Assembly (NCBI GenBank): GCA_030432695.1
Contig: JAUILN010000006.1
Coordinates: 496,001 to 560,000, forward strand
Direction of reading: 5' to 3'
Length of the DNA: 64,000 nucleotides
Source: a bacterium
GTDB taxonomy: Bacteria; Planctomycetota; UBA1135; UBA2386
Shown here: positions 17,754 through 25,260 of the stretch, in pieces
How positions within the stretch are numbered: position 1 is the first letter of the stretch
Layout: every line of letters starts with the position of its first letter
Translations under genes and position numbers: made by a program
The notes under the pieces: generated by a model
Seen by the model: only the letters and a program-made list of their open reading frames with translations
Told to the model about the DNA's origin: nothing
The model's database searches: none

Positions 17754-19175
17754 TCAGCGGCCTCCACCGACGCCGAGGGTGCCGAGGATCGCCGGATCCT
17801 CCTGTTCCTCGCTGAGGACCACGTGGCAGGCATCGCAGCGGTTGGTCAGCACCTGACCTTCCCCATCGACGTGGTTGCCGTCGTGGCAACGGAAGCAGCC
17901 GCGGTGGCTCTTGAGGTCCGGGTAGACGTCCCAGAGCTGGGCGCGCTCGGGGAAGATGTTGCGCAACCAGATCTTGGCGAGCTGCTTCGCGGCACCCTCG
18001 ACCAGCGGCCGCGAACGGTCGTCGAGCAGGCCGGCATCCTCGTAGCGCTTCGTCAGGGTGTCGTGGATGTTCTGTTCGGCGCTGGGCCGTACGCGCTCCA
18101 TCCGCAGCACCTCGACGCCCCACTTCTTGATGAACGGCAGCTGGCGCGAGATCAGGCCTGCGGCGATCGCCCGGTCGACCGCGTCGCCGGGCTCGTCGAA
18201 GTCGTGACCACTGCGGTTGTGGCAGTCGTTGCAGTCCATCCGCCGCAGTTCGCCCTCGGGCGCGTCGCGGGAGGCGGCGCCGTTGGCGACGAAGATCTTC
18301 TCGCTGCCGTCCTCACGCACCGTCTTGACCCAGGGGATCACGTCGCGGTGCTCGTCGATCGCGACGTAGTCGACCGACACGTTCGGGTTGGTGTGCCAGT
18401 GGATGCCGGTGGCCTTGCCGTCGGGGTGGGTGCCGCCGGTGCGCATCAGCAGCACGTTGACGTAGCTGGTGTTCGGCTCGTCCTCGCGGTAGCGCGTGTG
18501 GACCGCGAGCTTGACGCCGAGGTACTTCTCCGGCCAGTGGCACTCGTTGCAGATCTCCTCGGCCGGCCGCAGCTGGTGGACCGGGGTGGGGATCGGTCGT
18601 TCCCAGTTGCCGGTGAGCACGCCGAGTAGCTGGTGCGTGCCATTGAGCTTGGCCTTCACGCTCGCCTCGACGCCGCGGCCGACGTGGCAGTCGACGCAGT
18701 GGATGTTGGCGTGGGCCGAGTCCTGGAACGTGGTCCACTCCGGATCCATCTGCACGTGGCAGGTCGTGCCGCAGAACCCGTTCGACGACATGTAGCCGAT
18801 GCCCTGCTGGCCCGCGATCAACATGCCCGCGAGGGTCAGGATCGTGATGGCGGCGACCGCGCGTGCGGTGTTCAGCGGCTTGTCGGCGAGTTCCTCGAGG
18901 CGTTCCTTCAGGCGGCGCCGGTGCAGGAACAGTCCCACCGGGATCAGCAGCAGGCCGACTGCCATCACCGCCGGCAGGGCCAGCAGGGTGAGGATCGCGT
19001 CGTACGGCCCGGTGCTCTGCCCGGAGAACTGCAGGTAGATCGAGGCGGCGGCGGCGAGGCCGGCACACGTGAACAGCGCCGCGCCGAGCGACGAGATCCA
19101 GTTGGTCCGGATCAGTAGGTGGAAACGGCGCAACGTGCCGCCCCGAGGGCGCGGCGTGGATGGAGAGTCCGACAA
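17754..19175 (-). CDS. NapC/NirT-family multihaem membrane cytochrome
   Basis: This is a 473-residue inner-membrane protein. Three hydrophobic segments (about 27-50, 59-84, 105-126) precede the haem domain. The first haem site is CGTTCH (135-140), a CX3CH spacing. Five CXXCH sites follow: CVDCH, CNECH, CNDCH, CFRCH and CDACH. Family members oxidise menaquinol and pass electrons to periplasmic acceptors, as CymA does in Shewanella. Here the acceptors are likely to be the 13-haem and decahaem proteins encoded downstream in the same operon. The extra N-terminal membrane helices and the about 470-residue length exceed the usual about 200 residues of CymA or NapC. The start at 19175 faces the divergent sigma gene across about 225 bases. 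Confidence 0.88.
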   Translation of the reverse strand: MSDSPSTPRPRGGTLRRFHLLIRTNWISSLGAALFTCAGLAAAASIYLQFSGQSTGPYDAILTLLALPAVMAVGLLLIPVGLFLHRRRLKERLEELADKPLNTARAVAAITILTLAGMLIAGQQGIGYMSSNGFCGTTCHVQMDPEWTTFQDSAHANIHCVDCHVGRGVEASVKAKLNGTHQLLGVLTGNWERPIPTPVHQLRPAEEICNECHWPEKYLGVKLAVHTRYREDEPNTSYVNVLLMRTGGTHPDGKATGIHWHTNPNVSVDYVAIDEHRDVIPWVKTVREDGSEKIFVANGAASRDAPEGELRRMDCNDCHNRSGHDFDEPGDAVDRAIAAGLISRQLPFIKKWGVEVLRMERVRPSAEQNIHDTLTKRYEDAGLLDDRSRPLVEGAAKQLAKIWLRNIFPERAQLWDVYPDLKSHRGCFRCHDGNHVDGEGQVLTNRCDACHVVLSEEQEDPAILGTLGVGGGR

Positions 19176-19401
19176 GGGGCGATGCGGGTGGGGGACTGCG
19201 GGACTCCAGGGTCCCTGGGAGCCGTGTCATCATGCGGACGCGGACCCGCGGTCCTACCTGGGGGCTTCCCGGAGATACAGCTCGAAATGGGTGCGGAATC
19301 GGGACTTGGGGAGTCCGGTGTCCGCATGTTCGTGGGCAGGGGCGCTGGGCCAGGCCGTGGAATTCCTGGACTCGTTCCGGCGATCGTCACCGTCGGCGAC
19401 A
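19176..19401. promoter_or_regulatory. Divergent promoter region, electron conduit and ECF sigma
   Basis: This gap separates the start of the minus-strand electron-transfer operon from the likely GTG start of the plus-strand sigma factor. Both promoters must lie here or just inside the sigma frame. No ECF -35/-10 pair could be picked by eye. Confidence 0.45.
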
Positions 19402-20115
19402 GTGACCTCCGTGCGTCCGACCTCCCACGGCCCTGGCGAAGCCACCGTTCCCTCGCATCCTGCGGGTGACGATGGCGTGCTGGTCGCGGCGGCGGTGGCC
19501 GGCGACGCCGAGGCGATCGAAGCCGTGCTGGCCCGGCTGGCCTGCGTGGTGAAGTTCGTGTTCCGGCTGAACCGCACCATGGGGTATGGACTCGCCACGG
19601 AGGTCCTCGAGGACGTCGTCCAGCAGGTCTATGCGGCAATGTGGCCGCGACTGCGCGACTACGCCGGTGGCGGTGGCGGTGGCGGTGGCGGTGGCGTTGG
19701 CGAGGCCGCGCCGGTGCCCGGGGAGCCCGGACGACCCGGACTCGGTTCGCTCGAGACCTGGGCGTTCGGCTTCTGCCGGAACTGCCTCAGGGCCGAGGCG
19801 CGTAAGCGGGCCAACCGGCTGCGCATCCTGCGGCCGGTCGAGGACCCCGGGGTCCTCGACAGCCGTGAGGACGCTCCTGAGGCCTCGCCGGTGCACCGCG
19901 CCGAGCAGCGCGAGCGCCTCGACCGGGTGCGCGACGAACTGGCACAGCTCCCCGAGCTGGAGCGCGTGGTGGTCGAGCTGCGCCACCTGGAGGACTGGAG
20001 CTTCGAGAGGATCGCGCGCGAACTCGGCATCGCGGCGAGCACCGTGAAGGACCGCTGCTACCGCGGACTGTCGAGGATCGAAGAGCGATTGAGGAGGCGT
20101 GATGTCGGAGCGTGA
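19402..20115 (+). CDS. ECF RNA polymerase sigma factor with polyglycine linker
   Basis: This sigma-70 family protein has about 237 residues. Region 2 includes VVKFVFRLNRT, EVLEDVVQQVYAAMWPRLRDY and later ETWAFGFCRNCLRAEARKRANRLR. Region 4 carries ELAQLPELERVVVELRHLEDWSFERIARELG and the recognition helix IAASTVKDRCYRG. A run of ten glycines encoded by GGTGGC repeats (19666-19696) sits inside region 2, after the LRDY sequence. The GTG at 19402 is a tentative start; another GTG follows at 19411. The stop overlaps the start of the following anti-sigma-like gene. It is divergent from the multihaem operon, so control of that operon is a reasonable guess. Confidence 0.8.
   Translation: MTSVRPTSHGPGEATVPSHPAGDDGVLVAAAVAGDAEAIEAVLARLACVVKFVFRLNRTMGYGLATEVLEDVVQQVYAAMWPRLRDYAGGGGGGGGGGVGEAAPVPGEPGRPGLGSLETWAFGFCRNCLRAEARKRANRLRILRPVEDPGVLDSREDAPEASPVHRAEQRERLDRVRDELAQLPELERVVVELRHLEDWSFERIARELGIAASTVKDRCYRGLSRIEERLRRRDVGA
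19666..19696 (+). repeat. GGTGGC hexanucleotide microsatellite
   Basis: Five tandem GGTGGC units inside the sigma factor gene encode ten consecutive glycines. Changes in unit number would stay in frame and alter the length of the loop. Confidence 0.85.
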
Positions 20116-20878
20116 CCGCGAGCGATCTCATGAGGAGGGCGTCGGCCTGTTGCGGGGCTACGCCAACCGGGACCTGACCGATGCGGAGCGGCGCCGCCTG
20201 GCGTCGCTATGTGCGGCGGACCCCGAGCTGCGCCGATCGTCGCGCGGTCTCGAGGATCTGCACGAGGCCCTCATGCTGGAGCGGGAGCTCCGGGAGGAGC
20301 TGTCGGTGCCGGTGGGTCTCGATGAGCAGGGCGACGAGGGCTTCCAGCGGCTGGCGCGCGTCGCGGCGGCGGAGGAGGACGGGCTGCGGGCGCGGCTTCG
20401 CCACGGCCGGGACCTTGCCGGGCCCGGTGCTTGCGAGACCGTGCCGAGGCTTGGCGGTCGACGCGTCCTGATGGTCGCGGCGCTGTTGTTGCTCGCCGGC
20501 GTTGCGGTGGTGGTCCTGCTGCGCGATGGCGACCGCACCGGTCCAGGCCTCCTGCCCGGTCGCCCGCAGGATCTTCCGCTCGGCGGCGAGATCCGCGGCA
20601 TCGTGATGTCAACCGAGCTGCATCTCGATCGGCCGGTGCTGGAATGGCACGCGGTGGTGGGTGCGTCGGGTTACCGGGCGGTGATCGGGGGCTCGGACGC
20701 CGAGGTGGTGCTGGCCCGCGAGGTCTCTGCGGCGAACCGCTGGAGTCTCGATGCGGCGCAGGTCGAGGTGCTGCGGCGCACCACCGGAAGGCCGCTATTC
20801 TTGCGAGTGGTCGCCGTGGACGGTGACGGGTTGCCTGTCGGGACCACGGGGGATCTCGAGCTGCGCGTGGTCGACTGA
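20102..20878 (+). CDS. Putative transmembrane anti-sigma factor
   Basis: This is a 258-residue protein. The ATG at 20102 is preceded by GAGGAGG at 20091-20097, which favours it over the overlapping GTG three bases earlier. The cytoplasmic N-terminus resembles anti-sigma domains in layout (LLRGYANRDLTDAERRRLASL, DPELRRSSRGLEDLHEALM) but lacks the zinc-binding HxxxCxxC motif. A transmembrane helix lies near residues 120-138 (RVLMVAALLLLAGVAVVVLL). The periplasmic part ends in a beta-rich segment (PVLEWHAVVGASGYRAVI, LFLRVVAVDGDG) like fibronectin-type folds. Coupling to the sigma gene by overlap is the main argument for the function. Confidence 0.7.
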   Translation: MSERDRERSHEEGVGLLRGYANRDLTDAERRRLASLCAADPELRRSSRGLEDLHEALMLERELREELSVPVGLDEQGDEGFQRLARVAAAEEDGLRARLRHGRDLAGPGACETVPRLGGRRVLMVAALLLLAGVAVVVLLRDGDRTGPGLLPGRPQDLPLGGEIRGIVMSTELHLDRPVLEWHAVVGASGYRAVIGGSDAEVVLAREVSAANRWSLDAAQVEVLRRTTGRPLFLRVVAVDGDGLPVGTTGDLELRVVD

Positions 20879-21282
20879 ATCCGGCGCTCTCGGGTCCAGC
20901 GCGACCGGCCGGATGCCGGGTCGGTTCGTCGCGGCTACCTGCATGATCGGTGGTCCCGCGTCCCGACCTCGGATCGGCCGCTCGATCGCCGCGCGGCGCC
21001 CCGTTCTCGCGCGAAGTCGCCCTGGCCGCGCGGATCGCCCCGCGGCTTGCGGCGTCTCGGTTCTCATCGCTAGGATGGCGAGCGGGTTGCCTGCGCGTCG
21101 TCGATGCTCCGGGGCCCTCAGCTCGGGTCGATCCTGGGCGTCGCTTGTCTGCCCCTCCCCGACGGCTGCCTGCATGTCTCGTTCGATTCACTTCTGAGTC
21201 GATCTGCGGCCCAGCGGAGCGTCCGTCGGTGGGGGCCAGAGTTTTCCGTCCCTGTCCCTTCTGTCACCAATAGTCGGCGCCG
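20879..21282. other. Intergenic region at the left edge of the Ter/giant-protein array
   Basis: In these 404 bases no frame shows convincing coding character. A weak hairpin (20879-20914, ATCCGG with CCGGAT enclosing GCGCT/AGCGC) right after the anti-sigma stop could end that transcript. Base composition starts to shift here from the very GC-rich left part to the less biased array on the right. Confidence 0.45.
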
Positions 21283-21960
21283 ATGTCCACGCTCCCTCGT
21301 TTCGTCAGCCTGTTCTTTCTCGCTGGCCTCTGGTCCTGTGGCACGGTCTCGGAGCAATTGAGTTCGGCTGAAGAGCGGAGTCGGGTTCGGAGTGCGCTCG
21401 GCATTGGCGCGGCCGAACAGGGTATCGCCAGCCTCGAGAAGTCTCTCAATGAATTGAAGCAGCAGTTGGCCGAGGAGTACGAGTCGAGGTCCGACGCGAA
21501 GCTGCACCTCGAGATTCTCGAAAGGACGGTTCGCGGTGACATTGTTGATAGGGCCGAGATCGAAAAGCTAACGCGCAACGCCGCGAGAGTAGCGGTCCGC
21601 GACTACGGCGCTGAGACCAAGCAAGAATGGGAGCGAACTGCCGATGACAAGCTCGCGACGTTGGGTGACGACGTCAAGGAGCTTCAGGAGAGCGCGAGGA
21701 TTCTCGAGGACAAGATGGAGACATCGCTCAAGTCGAAGGGTGCGGTCCTTCGCATCCTTGCAGAGGAGTTGACTCAATCCTTGGAAGCTCAGCGCGCGCT
21801 CCGGGCGAGCATGGCGAGCGATCTGGCGCGGATGGTAGAGCTGCACGATCGGATGACGGCGGAGGCGGATGCAGCAGACCTGCCGTACGAAGGGTCGGAA
21901 GCTGTGGAAGCGCTTCTCGATGAGTTGCAGGCCCGAGCGGTGGGGTCCGATGGTCGCTGA
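21283..21960 (+). CDS. Coiled-coil lipoprotein
   Basis: This is a 225-residue protein with a lipoprotein signal (LFFLAGLWSC) and then an almost wholly helical, charged sequence. Heptad-like runs such as ASLEKSLNELKQQLAEEY, KLHLEILERTV and VKELQESARILEDKM predict long coiled coils. It has no enzymatic motif. It is the first gene of the plus-strand array and overlaps the next gene by 11 bases, so the two products probably work together. It is likely to be anchored to the inner or outer membrane, reaching into the periplasm. The family is unknown to me. Confidence 0.7.
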   Translation: MSTLPRFVSLFFLAGLWSCGTVSEQLSSAEERSRVRSALGIGAAEQGIASLEKSLNELKQQLAEEYESRSDAKLHLEILERTVRGDIVDRAEIEKLTRNAARVAVRDYGAETKQEWERTADDKLATLGDDVKELQESARILEDKMETSLKSKGAVLRILAEELTQSLEAQRALRASMASDLARMVELHDRMTAEADAADLPYEGSEAVEALLDELQARAVGSDGR

Positions 21961-24322
21961 GAATCAGATTCCTCCAGCGCTTCGGATCGCCGCACGGCTC
22001 GGGTTCGTGGAGCAATCCCATGTGGAGCCTCTGGCGCGCATCCTCCGGCGCCGGTCGGCGTTCTCTCGCGAGGGGGTCGTCCGGGTCCTGCAATCCGAAG
22101 TCGAATTGTCCGAGGCCGGTGCGACGGCGCTTCGCGCGGCGCTTCAGCGGTTTGTCGGCGAATGCTCGGCCTGCAACCAGGCGCTCGACTGGTTGAGCCT
22201 GAGCGGTGCCGGTGCGAGGCACTGCCCGCACTGTCGGTCTGCGCTCTCCTTGCCGGACCTGCCTTCTGTTGCGGATTTTCATTGGGAGACCGAGCCTCGG
22301 GTAGGGCACGCGGCCGCCGCGAACGACGAGGGCCTGCTGTCGGCGGCTAAGGAAGATCCGCAGCAATTGGCGCGGGCGCAGCAGGCGGGCTCCAGAGCAG
22401 CGTCGGATCAAGAACAGGCTGCGATGGCGGATCGGAATTCCGACGTCGCTTCGGGTCCCGACGGCAGCCGGGCTCTTTCCGGAGGGAGGGCTCGGCAGGC
22501 CGGGCCGCCGCCGGTGGCTTCGCTTACCGTGCGAAGGGGCGATGTCGCGGTCGATGAGTTCAGCGTCGATTCGTCTCCGACACGATTGCAGGCGGGGCCG
22601 CCGCCGGCAGTCGGGCGGAACGTCGCCGATGAGAGCGGTGCGCCCGACGTGGGGCCGGCGGCAAATCTTGTGGCACGGAAGGCTGAACATCGGCCTCTTG
22701 CCGATGGCAGGACTGCGGGACCCCCGCCCGCGGACGACGGAGTTTCCGGAACTGCTGCGCGGCGGCCTGCCGCCATGCCGCCCGTCGCTGGGACTTCTGC
22801 GGCGGAGGCCGGTGATCCAGATGTCGCGAGGCGCATTCCCGGACCTGGGCCGGCGGCCGAGGGTGGTGTCGGGGGGGGAGGCCGGAACTCGGTGTCGACG
22901 GCCCGCGGCGGAGCCCGCGCCGCGGCAAGAGGTGTCGACACTGGAAGTGCCGAGCCTGGAGGCAAGCGATCCGGTGGTGCGGGCAGGGTGCTGTTCGGCT
23001 TCGTGCTCGGTGTCCTCGTGGTGAGCGCGGGCGCGGCCGGCGCGGCGTGGAAGTGGCAGCCTGGCCGGGATGCCTGGGAACTCGTGCGCGCTGAGCTGGA
23101 GGGGAGAGAGCCCCGCTTGTCTCGTTCGATCCGGGTGTCCAGTCCGGCGGGCGCGCGCGGCACTCCTGCCGACGAAGATTCGGTCGGTGACCTGTCGTCG
23201 AGTCCCGGAACGGGACCGTCGCAGGAGTCGGGCAAGATTGATATGGGGTCGTCCATCGCTAGCGCCAGGGCGAGCGATCCGATTGCGGGCCAGAACGATG
23301 CCGAGGTGGCGGAGGCTGACTTCGATGCCGCAGGCGATGGCGGAGCAGCGTCCGCGGACGTGCTCGTCGACCCTCAGCAAGAGTTGGCGGCGCTTGTCGG
23401 GAACCTGGTGCTCGGTTTTCCAGGTGGCAACCTGGGGCAGGGGCTGGACCGACTGGCGAACGCCGAATTCGCAAGCCTCCCCGATCCGCTGCGGATGCTC
23501 GAGGATCGAAATGCCTCGCATTACGAAGAGCAATTGGTCCTGCTCGCGGAGTATCACGAGTTCATGGCGCGCAATACGGTGAGCGCGACAGACCGAACTC
23601 TCGCCTTGTTGTTGGCAGGTCTCTTCGAGAGGCAGGTCATCGAGCGGCTCCGAGGTGGTCTTTCCGCTAACCCGGGCGGTTCGTTGGCGTTCGGCCGGGT
23701 TGCGAACTTCTTGAGTGGCGATCGTCTTCGAGGCCTGGAATCAACGCTGTCCCGGCTTTCGAGTCTCGACACCCTGGAGGCGCGTTACTGTTTCCATCGG
23801 ATGGGCAACTCAATCATCGAGGGCATGAGGGAGATGAACGTCCGGCTGCGAATTGGCGAACCGCAAGATAGCGGTGGCGAGTTCTCGGTCGTGTCTGTGT
23901 CGGCGTTCCCGGTAACTGTTCTCGAGTGGTTCCTCTTTGCGTGTGACGCCGACTGGGAGCACGAAGCTGTCACGGGAGCGATGAAACGTGATAGCGACGC
24001 GTCCTGGCTGGCTCCGATACGATTCCGCCGTACCGACAGGCGGGAGCCTGAGGTGCTGAAGCGGCGCATCATCCATCTGCGGCCGGACTCGCGGCTGCCC
24101 ACCGCGGCCGAAGCAGTCAGGGTTCGCGAGGCGCTGCAGGAGAAGGCGACCGAGAGATTCAGCCATCTCTACGACGAGGAATCACTGCAGCGGGGTGGGG
24201 CCCTGACTTTGGGGCGGTTGGTCTGGTCGACGCTTTGTGCTGAAGGTCCAAGCGATGGGCTGGACGTTCGGCCGGCGGATGCGAAGGAACATTCCTGGTT
24301 GTGGCTGATGTCGACCAATTGA
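21950..24322 (+). CDS. Zinc-ribbon, single-pass membrane protein with AGPPP motifs
   Basis: This is a 790-residue protein. The ATG at 21950 overlaps the preceding gene. Residues about 1-65 are helical. A zinc ribbon follows (ECSACNQAL, then HCPHCRSAL, near 70-96). Residues about 110-340 are disordered and contain three AGPPP motifs (RQAGPPPVA, LQAGPPPAV, RTAGPPPAD). A transmembrane helix lies near 345-365 (VLFGFVLGVLVVSAGAAGAA), then a second disordered stretch, then a globular domain from about 480 to the end. The final domain contains SVSAFPVTVLEWFLF and SRLPTAAEAV, which faintly recall formylglycine-generating-enzyme-like folds; I am not sure of this. The zinc ribbon would be cytoplasmic and the large domain periplasmic. 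Confidence 0.7.
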   Translation: MVAENQIPPALRIAARLGFVEQSHVEPLARILRRRSAFSREGVVRVLQSEVELSEAGATALRAALQRFVGECSACNQALDWLSLSGAGARHCPHCRSALSLPDLPSVADFHWETEPRVGHAAAANDEGLLSAAKEDPQQLARAQQAGSRAASDQEQAAMADRNSDVASGPDGSRALSGGRARQAGPPPVASLTVRRGDVAVDEFSVDSSPTRLQAGPPPAVGRNVADESGAPDVGPAANLVARKAEHRPLADGRTAGPPPADDGVSGTAARRPAAMPPVAGTSAAEAGDPDVARRIPGPGPAAEGGVGGGGRNSVSTARGGARAAARGVDTGSAEPGGKRSGGAGRVLFGFVLGVLVVSAGAAGAAWKWQPGRDAWELVRAELEGREPRLSRSIRVSSPAGARGTPADEDSVGDLSSSPGTGPSQESGKIDMGSSIASARASDPIAGQNDAEVAEADFDAAGDGGAASADVLVDPQQELAALVGNLVLGFPGGNLGQGLDRLANAEFASLPDPLRMLEDRNASHYEEQLVLLAEYHEFMARNTVSATDRTLALLLAGLFERQVIERLRGGLSANPGGSLAFGRVANFLSGDRLRGLESTLSRLSSLDTLEARYCFHRMGNSIIEGMREMNVRLRIGEPQDSGGEFSVVSVSAFPVTVLEWFLFACDADWEHEAVTGAMKRDSDASWLAPIRFRRTDRREPEVLKRRIIHLRPDSRLPTAAEAVRVREALQEKATERFSHLYDEESLQRGGALTLGRLVWSTLCAEGPSDGLDVRPADAKEHSWLWLMSTN

Positions 24323-25260
24323 CCCCCGGACGCCTCGAGCTCTGATCATCCGTGGTCCCCAACAGTCTGGCTAAGAGCATTCGGCGGGCGAGCGCTCGGA
24401 GTCGTTCCGGTCGCGGTGGGGGGGCGGAATGTCGCTGGAAAGTCGTGGATCGCTTTGGTTGACTTGGAGTCGAGCTTGGCGGGAGGTGCGGAACTCCCGG
24501 CGCTGCCGGTCCGGTCTGCCAAGCTGTCTTTCATGCGCCGTGGTGCCTCGGTCGGAGGCCGAGGGTTCTTTGCCCCCGTTGGCCCGTCGCCCGAGTTTCG
24601 GGCTGCGGTTCGCGGTCTCAACTCAGGGGGTGCGGGTGCCCGCTGTCCCGGAGGGGCTTCGGCATGCTCGGCTTGCGATCGGGTCGAATCTGTCCCCTGT
24701 ACGGGTCCAAGTCATGGAGCGGGATGAGTCCTTGATGGTGCTTGTGCCGACCGTGGTGGCCGACTCGTGGCGAACCGGCACATTTCGCGTCGGTTGGCAT
24801 TCTGGTGCCACGTCTTCCAACGATCGCCGTTCTGGACTCCAGCCTGGACTGTGCCATCATCGGTCCAAGTCAGGCGGCTGGTCCGCAGGCGATCAGGCCT
24901 CAGTTGGTCGGCAATCAGAGAGAGCATGGAATCGAATGCGTTGGCGCAACTCGTCGCGGCGCTCCGAGAGCGTCGTGGTTCCGGCCGCTCGTGGCCCGAT
25001 CCCTGGTAGCTCGGACCCTCTACCGGCATGCTACGGGTGCCATGCTCGCAGTCCGAATCGTCGGGATGTGAATCTCGCTCGGCATCGGTCTCGTCCGCGA
25101 GTGGCTTGTGCGGGTCGGCAGTTCACGAGTTTCCCCGTCGCCGTTCCATCTCCCAGCTGCCCATCGAGTGGCGCCCTACCGCTTCCTTCTGTTCTTCCAT
25201 CAGAACGCGTCCATGCTCTGACGCGCACTCCACAGCGGGCCTCAGACCCAGTCCTCGGTC
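24323..25260. other. 938-base gap with possible decayed coding sequence
   Basis: No single frame gives a convincing protein. Three different plus frames show short stretches with protein-like character (SWIALVDLESSLAGGAEL near 24440, VRVQVMERDESLMVLV near 24700, TIAVLDSSLDCAIIGP near 24830). This would fit a frameshifted remnant, but the stretches may also be chance. The promoter of the following pseudokinase gene should lie at the right end. Confidence 0.35.
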
